NCBI RefSeq assembly: GCF_029338235.1
Contig: NZ_CP119785.1
Location: 620,001-684,000 of the forward strand
Direction of reading: 5' to 3'
Source: Haloarcula rara
GTDB taxonomy: Archaea; Halobacteriota; Halobacteria; Halobacteriales; Haloarculaceae
DNA: 64,000 bases
Of the stretch, positions 25,915 to 34,434 are shown piece by piece. Both the position numbers and the translations under genes were made by a program. Within the stretch, counting starts at the first letter, position 1. Each line of letters begins with the position of its first letter. Below the pieces are notes generated by a model. That model was not told where the DNA came from and did no database searches. It saw only the letters and a program-made list of their open reading frames with translations.

Positions 25915-26307
25915 TCAGTAGCTCTCGACGTCGAGATTGGGAACACGGTCGAAATGAGCCGCGTTCCGAGTGAGCACAGGCTCGTTCTCCTGGATTGCCG
26001 TCGCGGCGATGATGCAGTCCTCTCTGTCGATACGCTCGCCCGCAGTGATGAGGCTCGCACTCAACTCGCCGGCATGTTTCATGATACCGTGGTCAGCGGG
26101 AATCACGTGTTTGGACTCGAGAACGCCCAGAACCTGCCGCTTTTCCTCGGCCGGTTTCTCCGAGCGGCCGATTCCCTCGTACAGTTCGAGTGACGTGATG
26201 GCAGCGACCTTTTCGGGTCGATTCTCGCGCTCGATGAGTTCCAGAACGTCGGTTGCATCCTCGTCGCCGTTGAAGATATCGATGAGAAAGCTGGTATCCT
26301 GAATCAT
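25915..26307 (-). CDS. vapC: PIN-domain ribonuclease toxin, VapC-like
   Basis: 130-aa PIN domain. The start MIQDTSFLIDIFNGDEDATD holds the first catalytic Asp. ITSLELYEGIGRSE supplies the conserved Glu, and REDCIIAATAIQENEPVLTR supplies two further acidic residues and the Thr/Arg near the end. VapC toxins cut RNA, often tRNA. The ATG overlaps the stop of the upstream antitoxin gene (ATGA), as in toxin-antitoxin operons. A much longer open frame upstream in this phase is antisense noise inside the antitoxin gene. Confidence 0.85.
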   Translation of the reverse strand: MIQDTSFLIDIFNGDEDATDVLELIERENRPEKVAAITSLELYEGIGRSEKPAEEKRQVLGVLESKHVIPADHGIMKHAGELSASLITAGERIDREDCIIAATAIQENEPVLTRNAAHFDRVPNLDVESY

Positions 26308-26534
26308 TCCAGTGCGTCGTCGAAACGGGCCCGGCGCTCCCGACTGCGTTCGCGACCGTCTTCGACCGCCGCTTCGAGCCCGTCGACCTCGCCGGCCCAG
26401 ACGCCGCTGACTTCCTGCCAGGACCGCTCGCCGGCCAGCCGTTTGACGACGGCACTGAAGCTCTCGCCCTCGCGCTTGTGCGCCCGCAAGCGCTCGTAGG
26501 CCTCCTCGTCTAGCGATATTGTTTTCGTGCCCAT
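26304..26534 (-). CDS. vapB: VapB-like antitoxin
   Basis: 76 aa. MGTKTISLDEEAYERLRAHK followed by REGESFSAVVKRL is the ribbon-helix-helix-like N-terminus of archaeal VapB/DUF217-type antitoxins. The charged C-terminal region would wrap the toxin. Overlaps vapC by 4 nt. The ATG at 26534 lies directly downstream of a perfect palindrome and a TATA box, consistent with a leaderless, autorepressed operon. An upstream start at 26585 would read through the operator and was rejected. Confidence 0.83.
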   Translation of the reverse strand: MGTKTISLDEEAYERLRAHKREGESFSAVVKRLAGERSWQEVSGVWAGEVDGLEAAVEDGRERSRERRARFDDALE

Positions 26535-26535
26535 A

Positions 26536-26564
26536 GTACACAGTACCCTGTGTACATTTATATA
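26536..26564 (-). promoter_or_regulatory. vapBC promoter with palindromic operator
   Basis: GTACACAG (26536-26543) and CTGTGTAC (26548-26555) form a perfect 8-bp inverted repeat with a 4-nt spacer. They fill the gap between the vapB ATG (26534) and the TATA element TTTATATA (26557-26564, read TATATAAA on the minus strand). The TATA centre is about 26 nt from the ATG, so transcription should start at or next to the start codon. A bound antitoxin-toxin complex would block initiation. The geometry is seen; autorepression is inferred from the family. Confidence 0.7.
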
Positions 26565-26636
26565 GGTTCGTGCCAGTCTGCCCACTGCTCGACAGGCATT
26601 TCGACGAGCGAGGGCGGACTGACCGCCCTCAGGTGA

Positions 26637-26942
26637 TTAAAATGATATTTCCGTCTCGTCCCGTCGGTTGGTCAGCTCGTCGATCGGATTGCCACCGCGG
26701 TCGTCGTAGAACTTGCGTCCGATGTAGTCGTCGTTGACGTTCCCGAGGACGGTCGCGAACAGTTCCTCGGCCGAGTCGTACGACTCCTGCCCGACGGCGT
26801 CGATGATGTTCGAGATAGTCTCCGTCTCGTCCGCGTCGGGGGCCTCGAGTTCGGCCGACCCGACCTGGCTGAGGACAGCGTCGTGGGACACCGAGTACGA
26901 GAGTTCGTCTTCGAGAAACGCCTGTAACTCGTCTATCTTCAT
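26637..26942 (-). CDS. Small haloarchaeal protein, DUF5789-like
   Basis: 101 aa, acidic. MKIDELQAFLEDELSYSVSH is followed by DAVLSQVGSAELEAPD, NIIDAVGQESYDSAEELFAT and YIGRKFYDDRGGNPIDEL. The length and the pattern of a short helical domain ending in a YIGRK.YDDRG-type segment resemble the DUF5789 group of halophiles, a resemblance from memory rather than a search. No enzymatic motif. Monocistronic, with the CorC-type gene divergent from it. Confidence 0.7.
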   Translation of the reverse strand: MKIDELQAFLEDELSYSVSHDAVLSQVGSAELEAPDADETETISNIIDAVGQESYDSAEELFATVLGNVNDDYIGRKFYDDRGGNPIDELTNRRDETEISF

Positions 26943-27062
26943 AGCGAAGGGTGGTTCTCTAGCTACATAAACATATAGCTGAAATGACTATTCCTGGCCG
27001 GCCAGCTGAAACGAGCCGCCGAGACCCGTGATTTTACCCCACAGTTGGGCCTTTCACTCAGT

Positions 27063-28391
27063 ATGTACTCCTCGCTCTCGTCGTCGATACCTGTGGGACA
27101 GCTCGCCGGGTTGGTCGACCCATCGCAGGGAACGATTACGGTTCTGGGAACGCTGGCAGTTGTGGTCCTCATCCTGTTTTCGGCCTTTTTCGCCTCCGCC
27201 GAAATCGCCATATTCTCGCTTGCGGACCACCGCATCGCCTCACTCGTCGAAGACGGGACGCCCGGCGCCACGACCCTCTCCCTGCTGAAAGAGGACCCGC
27301 GCCGGCTGCTCGTGACGATACTGGTCGGGAACAACATCGCCAACATCGGGATGTCGGCCATCACGACGGGGCTGCTGGGTTTCTACTTCACCCCGGGCGA
27401 GTCCGTCCTCGTCGCCACGTTCGGCGTCACGTCGCTGGTGTTGCTGTTTGGCGAGACTGCGCCGAAATCCTACGCCGTCGAACACAGCGAACCGTGGGCG
27501 CTCCGTATCGCCCGGCCGCTCCGGCTCGTCCAGCGGGGGCTGTATCCGCTCGTGGCGGTGTTCGACACGCTCACCAGCCTGGTCAACAGGCTCACCGGGA
27601 GCGAGGGGGACTTAGAGAGCGCGTACGTCACGAGAGCGGAGGTCCGGGAGGTCATCGAGGCCGGCCAGCGCGCGGGCGTGTTCACCGAGTCGGAACACCA
27701 GATGCTCCAGCGGCTGCTCCGATTCCGGAACCGCATCGTCAAGGAGACCATGGTCCCCCGACTCGACGTGGTCGGCGTCGAGGCCGACGCGGACCTCGAG
27801 ACGGCGATAGAGACCTGTCTCGACAGCGGGTTCACCCAGCTCCCGGTGTACGAAGCAGTGCTGGACAACGTCGTCGGCGTGGTCCACATCCGCGACCTGC
27901 TCGAAGCACAGCACCGGGGCGACTCCCTCGACTCCGTCACGCGCGAGCCGGTCGTCGTCCCGGAGACGAAAGAGGTCGACGACCTGCTGACGGAGCTGCG
28001 CGCGGAGCGACGGCGGATGGCGATCGTGGTCGACGAGTTCGGCACGACGTCGGGGGTCGTGACCATCGAGGACATCGTCGAGGAGATAATCGGCGAGGTG
28101 CTCACCGCGACGGAGGCCCCGCCGATTCGATGGCTCGACGACCACACTGCACTCGTTCGCGGTGAGCTCAACGTCCACGAGGCCAACGAGGCGCTGGGGA
28201 CCGAGTTCCCGGAGGGCGAGGAGTTCGAGTCCGTCGCCGGCTTCCTGATGAGCCGGACCGGACGCCTCGTCGACGAGGGCGAGACCGTGGCCCACGACGG
28301 GGTCAGCCTCACCGTCGAGACGGCCGAGAACAACCGCGTCCTGGAGGTCCGGGTGGCGCTACCCGAGGCCGTGGAGTCACCAGAGGAGTAA
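27063..28391 (+). CDS. CNNM/CorC-type membrane protein with CBS domains
   Basis: 442 aa. The N-terminal DUF21 transmembrane domain has about four segments and the conserved SAFFASAEIAIFSLADHRIA. Two CBS motifs follow (VPRLDVVGVEADADLETAIE, and YEAVLDNVVGVVHIRDLLEA). VDEFGTTSGVVTIEDIVEEI bridges to a C-terminal CorC_HlyC domain ending VEVRVALPEAVESPEE. Relatives take part in Mg2+/Co2+ homeostasis. The ATG at 27063 was chosen over a TTG 18 nt upstream. Stops of this gene and the NHL gene are 1 nt apart, tail to tail. Confidence 0.9.
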   Translation: MYSSLSSSIPVGQLAGLVDPSQGTITVLGTLAVVVLILFSAFFASAEIAIFSLADHRIASLVEDGTPGATTLSLLKEDPRRLLVTILVGNNIANIGMSAITTGLLGFYFTPGESVLVATFGVTSLVLLFGETAPKSYAVEHSEPWALRIARPLRLVQRGLYPLVAVFDTLTSLVNRLTGSEGDLESAYVTRAEVREVIEAGQRAGVFTESEHQMLQRLLRFRNRIVKETMVPRLDVVGVEADADLETAIETCLDSGFTQLPVYEAVLDNVVGVVHIRDLLEAQHRGDSLDSVTREPVVVPETKEVDDLLTELRAERRRMAIVVDEFGTTSGVVTIEDIVEEIIGEVLTATEAPPIRWLDDHTALVRGELNVHEANEALGTEFPEGEEFESVAGFLMSRTGRLVDEGETVAHDGVSLTVETAENNRVLEVRVALPEAVESPEE

Positions 28392-28392
28392 T

Positions 28393-30381
28393 TCAGGGCG
28401 CCGTCCACTCGTACCGATAGACGACGTTCAGCACGCTGTCGGGCAACAGCACGGTCACCCCGTCGTCGTCTGGGACGGCCGAGACCATCGCCGGGAACCA
28501 GAGGTCGCCGCCGGCGGTCTGCCCGCCGAAGGTGCCAAACGAATCCACTGGTTGGTCGGGAATCCCGCCCTCTGGTAGCGTCTCGAATACTTTGATGGCG
28601 CGGTTCACGAGGTCCACCACGAACAGGTAGCCGTCGGCCAGTGCCAGACTCGTGGGGAGGAGGAATCGCCCGCTGTCGTCGCCGTAGCCCGCGGCCCCCA
28701 CGATCTGCCAGCCGTCGCCGGCGTCGTACTGGAGGCGGTCATTGCTGCGGTCGGCGACGTAGGTGGCCTCGGGGCCGACCGCCACGTCGGAGGGGAGCCA
28801 GAACTCGCCGGCGTCGTGGCCGAAGCTGCCCCGAGTAGCGTGGTCCGCGACGGCCTCGGTTCGGCGGTCGAAGACCCACGAGGCGATTCGGCCGTTGAGC
28901 GAGTCCGCGACGTGGAGTCGGCAGCGGTCGCTATCGAGCGGTTCGACGGCCATCCCGCGGGGCAGGCGGACGTCACCGCCGAAGTAGCCCCAGCCGCCGA
29001 AGCTCGTGACGTGTTCCGGGTCGCGCCCATCCAGCCGGTAGCAGTGGAGCTGGCGGTCGTCGTCGAACGCGTCGGCGTCGGCGGTGTAGTCGGCGGCGAA
29101 GAGATACGTCTCCTCGCCGGGGTGCCACGTCGAAAGCGTCGCCGGGAACCGATTCGCCGTGAGGTCGGCCGGCGAGACCGGCGCTTCCAGCCCCGGGCCG
29201 GTGTGCTGGGCCCGCTCGTTGCCGCCGTCGCCGACCCACAGAATCGGGTCACCTGCTCGCTGAACCGCCGATCCCGAGGCGTAGTCAAACTGCCCCGGCT
29301 CGCGCCGACAGCCGTCGACCGTCGCCAGCTGTGTCTTTCGCTCGGCGACAAAGCGGAGCCGATAGGCCGAGACGGCGTGGTCGAGTGCCTCCGTGACCAG
29401 CACCCGCCCGCGGGTTGCACCGGTCGGGTCGGCGTCCGGGGCGGGCTCGTACCCGGTGACGGCCATCGGGGCACCGAACCGACGGTGTTCGACATCGGGC
29501 GCGATGACCGACGGCACTTCCCCGCGCCGGTCGCCGTCCAGCGAGTACGCATAGAGGTGGCCCCCGCCGATGTCCGGAACGACGATTCGGTCCTCGTCGG
29601 GCAGATAACTCACGGCCCTGGGGATGGCGAACTGGTCGTCCAGAACTGGGGTCCCAGTGGCCGCGAACGGGACCCCGCGACCCTCGCGGTCACAGCGGAC
29701 CACGTTCGCGTAGTAGGGCGGCCGACCGTGGTCGCTCGCTTGCTGGCCGTAACCGGTGTTGGCGACGAGGAGGTTCCCGTCGGGGTCCGTGTTCAGTCCC
29801 TGTGGCCAGTAGAGCCCGATTGGGTCGTCGTACTCCCGGGAGACGGCGCGGAAGGCGCCGGTCTGGCGGCCCTCACCGTCGAAGACGACGATGCGGCTCC
29901 GGGTGTCGTCGGGGTCCTCGTGGTAGAACTCGTCGGCGACGAAGACGGTCAGTCCGTCGCCGTCCTCGGCGAGTGCGATGCCGTTGGGGTGAAAGTCGTC
30001 TGTCGCGGGCCCGAAGGTCTGCTCGACGCTCACCGGAACGCCACCGTCGTCGGGCTCGCCGTAGGCCAGTTCCTGGACGCGGCCGTTGCCCAGGTCGGTG
30101 ACGAACAGCCGGGGCTCGCTCGGGTGGTGAGCCAGCCGGAATGGGAGGTCGAACTCCCCGGGTTCGGTCCCGAACGACCCGATCTGGCCGAGCACCCGCT
30201 CCAGATTCCGGTCGAAGACGAGCAAGCGGTTGTTGCCGGCGTCGGCGACCCAGACCCGCCCGGTGGGGTCCTGCACGACGCCGACCGGGGTGGAGAGTCC
30301 GATGCCTTCGGCCGGCTTCGGGAACGGCGGCGTGCGGTCCGGAGCACCCCGTCCGTAGGTTGCCTGATGTCGGGATGGCAT
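28393..30381 (-). CDS. NHL-repeat beta-propeller protein
   Basis: 662 aa without an obvious signal peptide. Multiple NHL-like blades can be read: RVWVADAGNNRLLVFDR, RLFVTDLGNGRVQELAYG, ATYVADRSNDRLQYD and GYLFVVDLVNRAIKVFE, each V.D..N.R..VF. GSFGTEPGEFDLPFRLAHHP and SFGHDAGEFWLPSDVAVG are the glycine-rich inter-blade turns. Such propellers bind proteins, RNA or small ligands; no catalytic motif is seen. Divergent from the XPD-like helicase, with about 100 nt between starts. Confidence 0.82.
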   Translation of the reverse strand: MPSRHQATYGRGAPDRTPPFPKPAEGIGLSTPVGVVQDPTGRVWVADAGNNRLLVFDRNLERVLGQIGSFGTEPGEFDLPFRLAHHPSEPRLFVTDLGNGRVQELAYGEPDDGGVPVSVEQTFGPATDDFHPNGIALAEDGDGLTVFVADEFYHEDPDDTRSRIVVFDGEGRQTGAFRAVSREYDDPIGLYWPQGLNTDPDGNLLVANTGYGQQASDHGRPPYYANVVRCDREGRGVPFAATGTPVLDDQFAIPRAVSYLPDEDRIVVPDIGGGHLYAYSLDGDRRGEVPSVIAPDVEHRRFGAPMAVTGYEPAPDADPTGATRGRVLVTEALDHAVSAYRLRFVAERKTQLATVDGCRREPGQFDYASGSAVQRAGDPILWVGDGGNERAQHTGPGLEAPVSPADLTANRFPATLSTWHPGEETYLFAADYTADADAFDDDRQLHCYRLDGRDPEHVTSFGGWGYFGGDVRLPRGMAVEPLDSDRCRLHVADSLNGRIASWVFDRRTEAVADHATRGSFGHDAGEFWLPSDVAVGPEATYVADRSNDRLQYDAGDGWQIVGAAGYGDDSGRFLLPTSLALADGYLFVVDLVNRAIKVFETLPEGGIPDQPVDSFGTFGGQTAGGDLWFPAMVSAVPDDDGVTVLLPDSVLNVVYRYEWTAP

Positions 30382-30480
30382 CTTGTCCCAAAATGTAGAA
30401 CAGTTGTATTAACGGTGCTGGTTACAGGAACGGTACTCGAACCCGGCGGTTCAAATACGGGGACGCCCAACCCCGGCACA

Positions 30481-32922
30481 ATGCGGGAATCGGCTCCAGA
30501 GAGCGAGGCGTGGCGCACGTACTTCGGGTTCGAGGAGCCATACGTTAACCAGGCCGACGCCGTCGAACGAGTCATCGAGACCGGGAAGTCCCGCGGCTTT
30601 CTCGCGATGGAAGGCCCCTGTGGCACCGGCAAGACCATGGCCGCCCTGACCGCCGGCGCCCACCTCGTCCGGGACACCGACCTCTACGACCGTATCGTCG
30701 TCGTCACGCCGGTCAAACAGCAGCTCCAGCAGTTCGTCGACGACCTGCGGACGCTCAACGCCGGCATCGAAGAGCCCTTCGACGGCATCTCGCTGGTCGG
30801 CAAGCGGGACCTCTGCCCGTACGGACGCGAGGGGAAGTTCCCCGACGACGCGAGCACCCACGACCGCTGTGAGGACCTGCGGGAAGCCACGGCGAGACTC
30901 GTCGAGGACGACGGGCGCGGTGACGGAGCGGCCGTCGCGGACACGGCCATCGCAAACGAGGTCGACGAGGACGAGCAGTGGTGGGACCCACAGCTGGGCA
31001 GCAAGCTCGCCGCGGCGGCTCGTCCCGACGCCGTCTCACAGACGACGCTGGGCGAGGACACGCTCGCCACAGCGGGCGCGGCCTCGCCGTACCGGCCGAG
31101 CCAGCCCACCGCCCCCGAGTCGATGGCCGAGGGCGACGAACCCCTCTATTGCCCGTTCGAGGCCGACTGGTACGCCCGGAACAAGGGCTCGCCCGTGGAT
31201 TTTTCGGCAGGTCCGAACAACGTCGTCACCATCGACGACTACCTGCCGGCGGCCGTCGAACGGGGGACCTGCCCCCACCGGGTGATGAGCGTCATGCTGG
31301 AGGAAGCCGACGTGGTCGTCGGCAACTACAACCACCTCTTCGACCCGAACTCCCGGCCGCTGCTGTCTGCGATTCTCGACGACAAGACGTTCGTCGTCGT
31401 CGACGAGGCCCACCGCCTGGAGGAGCGGGTCCGGGACCTGCTGTCGGACCGGCTGGGCAAGCAGACCATCACCCAGGCGCGCAACGACTGCGACCTGCTG
31501 GTCCAGCGCGCCCAGCAGACCGCCGACCACAAGGAACAGGTCCGCGAGGTGCTGTCGGTCCGGGAGGTCCCCCTCGAAGCGGTCGACCGGGCCCGCAAGT
31601 TCTACGCCGACCTCGAACGCTGGGTCGACGACCGCGTCGAGTCGTTCCTGGACAGCGAACACGAGGGGTGGCGCGCGGACCCCTCGACGCTCCCCGAACA
31701 CGACCGCGAAATCCCGCTCAGGGACCCCGACACCGTCGAGCAAGACGAGCTGACCGAGTGGGCCGAGGAGAAGGGGTACGACGGCGGATTGTGGCGCTCG
31801 CTCGGCCAGGTCGGCGCCGCCGTCGAGGACGCCATCGACCAGCTCGGGTTGACCCGCCAGCCGGTCTGTGCCGCCGTCGGCGCCATCTGTGGGCACTGGT
31901 GGGAGCGAGACCACTCGACGTTCCTGCGCGAAATCGAGCTGGAACACTCGCCCGACGGGCGTCGGGCCACCGACGCCGACTACGAGGCCGTCTACACCCC
32001 GGGGCTGCTCTGTTACAACTGTATGCCCGCGCTGGCGCTGCGGGACGTCTTCGACGAACTCGGCGGCGGCGTGGTGATGAGCGCGACGCTCGAACCGCTA
32101 GACGTGTTCACCAAGGTGGCCGGGCTCGACGGACTGGCCGAGCAGGCCCTCGACGACGAAGACGACGACTCGCCGAACAGGCCTGTGCGCTCGGTGACCT
32201 ACGACCTCCCGTTCCCACCGGCAAACCGCGCCTCCTACCTCGTCGACGCCCGCCCGTTCACGGCGCGCAATCGCGGGAACCCCGCGGAGATGAAACCGCT
32301 GGGGGAGAACTGGAATCCGACCCGCGACGAGTACGCGCAGGCCTTGCGGGCGCTGGCGCGGTCGCCGGGCAACGTGATGATTGCGATGCCCAACTACCGC
32401 GAGGCGAAGTGGGCCGGCGCCTACCTGCAGGAGGCCGTCGAGAAGCCGGTCCTGGTCGATGAGTCCTCCAGCAACGAGGCGACCGACCGGACCAAGCAGT
32501 CTTTCTTCGCGGGCGAGGGCAAGGTGCTGGTCACGTCGACCCGGGGCACGCTCACGGAGGGCGTCGACTACGACGGCGCGAAGCTGTCGACCTGTGGCGT
32601 CGTCGGCGTCCCGCTCGTCAACATCGGCTCGCCACGAATACGGGCGGTCCAGCGGGCCTACGGCGACACGTTCGGCGATGACAACGCCTTCGAGTACGCC
32701 CTGACGGTCCCCGCGGTGCGGCGGGCGCGCCAGGCCATCGGCCGGGTCATCCGCGGGGCCGACGAGGTGGGCGTCCGGGCCTTCGTCGGCCGGCGCTACA
32801 CCCCCGACGGCCGCCACTCAGTCTACGACTTTCTCCCCGAGGGCGAGCGCGAAGAGTTCACGCGAATGACACCCGACTTTCTCGCCCCCCAGCTGGAGTC
32901 GTTCTGGCGAAACCACGGTTAG
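30481..32922 (+). CDS. XPD/Rad3-like ATP-dependent DNA helicase (Fe-S, DEAH)
   Basis: 813 aa, superfamily 2 helicase. Motif I is EGPCGTGKTMAAL (about residue 45), motif II is VVVDEAHRLEERV, and motif VI is RQAIGRVIRGADEVG. Four Cys between motifs I and II (in LCPYG, HDRCED, YCPFEA, GTCPHR) fit the Fe-S domain of XPD/DinG enzymes. The family unwinds DNA 5'-3' in repair. The ATG at 30481 was chosen: the frame stays open far upstream only because it is antisense to the NHL gene. TATTAACGG and upstream AT-rich bases may form the promoter. Confidence 0.9.
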   Translation: MRESAPESEAWRTYFGFEEPYVNQADAVERVIETGKSRGFLAMEGPCGTGKTMAALTAGAHLVRDTDLYDRIVVVTPVKQQLQQFVDDLRTLNAGIEEPFDGISLVGKRDLCPYGREGKFPDDASTHDRCEDLREATARLVEDDGRGDGAAVADTAIANEVDEDEQWWDPQLGSKLAAAARPDAVSQTTLGEDTLATAGAASPYRPSQPTAPESMAEGDEPLYCPFEADWYARNKGSPVDFSAGPNNVVTIDDYLPAAVERGTCPHRVMSVMLEEADVVVGNYNHLFDPNSRPLLSAILDDKTFVVVDEAHRLEERVRDLLSDRLGKQTITQARNDCDLLVQRAQQTADHKEQVREVLSVREVPLEAVDRARKFYADLERWVDDRVESFLDSEHEGWRADPSTLPEHDREIPLRDPDTVEQDELTEWAEEKGYDGGLWRSLGQVGAAVEDAIDQLGLTRQPVCAAVGAICGHWWERDHSTFLREIELEHSPDGRRATDADYEAVYTPGLLCYNCMPALALRDVFDELGGGVVMSATLEPLDVFTKVAGLDGLAEQALDDEDDDSPNRPVRSVTYDLPFPPANRASYLVDARPFTARNRGNPAEMKPLGENWNPTRDEYAQALRALARSPGNVMIAMPNYREAKWAGAYLQEAVEKPVLVDESSSNEATDRTKQSFFAGEGKVLVTSTRGTLTEGVDYDGAKLSTCGVVGVPLVNIGSPRIRAVQRAYGDTFGDDNAFEYALTVPAVRRARQAIGRVIRGADEVGVRAFVGRRYTPDGRHSVYDFLPEGEREEFTRMTPDFLAPQLESFWRNHG

Positions 32923-33012
32923 CGGGCAGTTGGTCGCCTGAACGCGGTTTGTAACTCCCCTCGTTGGCCGTAAACAAAAAGCATATACATCATTATTAGA
33001 GTGTTACAAGGG

Positions 33013-33174
33013 ATGCCCGAGTGTCAGAACTGCGGCGAATTCGTAACTGAGCAGTACGTGCGGGTGTTTACACCGGAAGCCTCCGAAGCACATGGACCGA
33101 GAGTCTGCCCGAACTGCGAGGACAAACTCCGTGACGGCGCCGAGGTCCGCGAAGCACGTTCTTCGAGACAGTAG
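33013..33174 (+). CDS. Small double-CxxC zinc-ribbon protein (DUF7563-like)
   Basis: 53 aa: MPECQNCGEFVTEQYVRVFT, then RVCPNCEDKLRDGAEVREAR and a short tail. Two CxxC pairs (CQNC and CPNC), 29 residues apart from the last Cys of the first to the first of the second, form a zinc ribbon. Tiny zinc-ribbon proteins of this pattern are widespread in haloarchaea and usually unstudied. An AT-rich stretch at 32982-33000 upstream is suitable for a promoter. Confidence 0.72.
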   Translation: MPECQNCGEFVTEQYVRVFTPEASEAHGPRVCPNCEDKLRDGAEVREARSSRQ

Positions 33175-33278
33175 CGTTCGCTCGCGCCACCGGGCGCGCG
33201 GAGCCTCGCGCGACAGCGATGGGTCACTGTCGCGCCCTTTTCCGGGAACTACTCAAGGCCGGAACCGTAGCCTGGGGT

Positions 33279-34364
33279 ATGAGCAATCTGGACGTCGAGG
33301 CAGTCGACGACATCGACGCACCGACCGGCGTCGACGCGCCCGAATACGTGCTGTACGGTGGGAAAGGCGGGGTGGGAAAGACCACGTGTGCCGCAGCCAC
33401 CGCACTGGCGTCGGCTCGGGACGATACGGCGACGCTGGTCGTCTCGACGGACCCGGCCCACTCGCTGTCTGATACGCTGGAGACCGATATCCCCGCCGAG
33501 CCGACACGCATCCGCGAGGACATCCCGCTCTACGCCGCCGAAATCGACCCGGAGGCCGCGATGGGCGAGGGGCCCCTGGGGATGGAAGACGACGCGCTCG
33601 GCGGTCTCGGTGGGATGCTCGACGCTGGCGGTCCGATGGGCGGCGACGCCAGCGGTCCGATGGGCGGAGAGAGCGACAATCCCATCGGCGGCGAAGACGG
33701 GCTGCTGGGCGGTTCGATGCCCGGCGCGGACGAAGCGGCGGCGATGCGGCTCCTGCTTGACTACACGGACGACGACCGGTTCGACCGCGTGGTCATCGAC
33801 ACGGCGCCGACCGGTCACACCCTCCGACTGCTTGAACTCCCCGAGACGATGGACTCGATGGTCGGGACGATTCTGAAGCTCCGCGAGCGCTTTTCGGGCA
33901 TGATGGACTCGATGAAGGGGCTGTTCGGGGGCGACGACGACGTCGACACCGAGGCCGGCATCCAGGACTTAGAGGAGCTCTCAGAGCGCATCGAGCGCCT
34001 GCGGGCTATCCTGCGAGACCCCACCCGGACCGACTTCCGCATCGTGATGGTGCCCGAGACGCTGTCGGTGATGGAGTCCGAGCGGCTGCTCGCCCAGCTC
34101 ACCGACTTCGAGATTCCGGTCAGCACTATCGTCGTCAACCGGGTGATGCAAGACCCCAGCGAGGTGCTGGGCCGCGAGGTCGACATCCCCGGCCCGAACG
34201 TCGACCACTGCGAGTTCTGTGCCCGCCGCTGGGAGGTCCAGCAGGACGCCATCGCGGCGGCACAGGACCTCTTCCGGGGCCACGAGGTCAAGCGGGTCCC
34301 CCTCTTTGCTGACGAGGTCCACGGCGAACGGCTGCTGTCGGTGGTCGCGGCCTGTCTGGACTGA
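33279..34364 (+). CDS. Get3/ArsA-family ATPase (TRC40-like)
   Basis: 361-aa P-loop ATPase. The deviant Walker A is YGGKGGVGKTTCAAA (about residue 25), switch I is STDPAHSLSD, and the A-loop region is VIDTAPTGHTLRLLELPE. The CEFC pair near residue 310 matches the zinc-binding CxxC at the Get3 dimer interface, favouring a tail-anchored-protein targeting role over arsenite pumping. A Gly/Met-rich insert (GGLGGMLDAGGPMGGDASGP, about 108-127) is a haloarchaeal-type hydrophobic-groove segment. The 3' end is duplicated in tandem beyond the stop. Confidence 0.88.
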   Translation: MSNLDVEAVDDIDAPTGVDAPEYVLYGGKGGVGKTTCAAATALASARDDTATLVVSTDPAHSLSDTLETDIPAEPTRIREDIPLYAAEIDPEAAMGEGPLGMEDDALGGLGGMLDAGGPMGGDASGPMGGESDNPIGGEDGLLGGSMPGADEAAAMRLLLDYTDDDRFDRVVIDTAPTGHTLRLLELPETMDSMVGTILKLRERFSGMMDSMKGLFGGDDDVDTEAGIQDLEELSERIERLRAILRDPTRTDFRIVMVPETLSVMESERLLAQLTDFEIPVSTIVVNRVMQDPSEVLGREVDIPGPNVDHCEFCARRWEVQQDAIAAAQDLFRGHEVKRVPLFADEVHGERLLSVVAACLD

Positions 34365-34434
34365 CAGTCCCACCCGCCGGTCGCGGCCTGTCTGGACTGA
34401 CAGTCCCACCCGCCGGTCGCGGCCTGTCTGGACT
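34343..34434 (+). repeat. 36-bp tandem repeat, 2.6 copies, covering the Get3-like gene stop
   Basis: A 36-bp unit starting GGTCGCGGCCTGTCTGGACT and ending CCCACCCGCC occurs at 34343-34378, again at 34379-34414, and as a 20-bp partial at 34415-34434. The first copy encodes the last residues and the stop of the Get3-like gene; the others are untranslated copies. The last partial copy runs into the stop codon of the convergent SDR gene (34433-34435). The copies appear identical, pointing to recent slippage or unequal exchange. Confidence 0.9.

Noticed and set aside
30437..30460. GGTTCAAAT resembling a tRNA T-loop
   Set aside because: Flanking bases do not form a T-stem and no acceptor, D or anticodon arms can be drawn.
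28816..32922. A 1368-codon open frame on the plus strand
   Set aside because: Only the part from 30481 has helicase motifs. The earlier part is antisense to the NHL gene and is Val/Arg-rich GC-driven readthrough without conserved features.
34343..34434. Possible CRISPR-like repeat
   Set aside because: Units are directly adjacent with no spacers and include coding sequence, so it is a tandem duplication.
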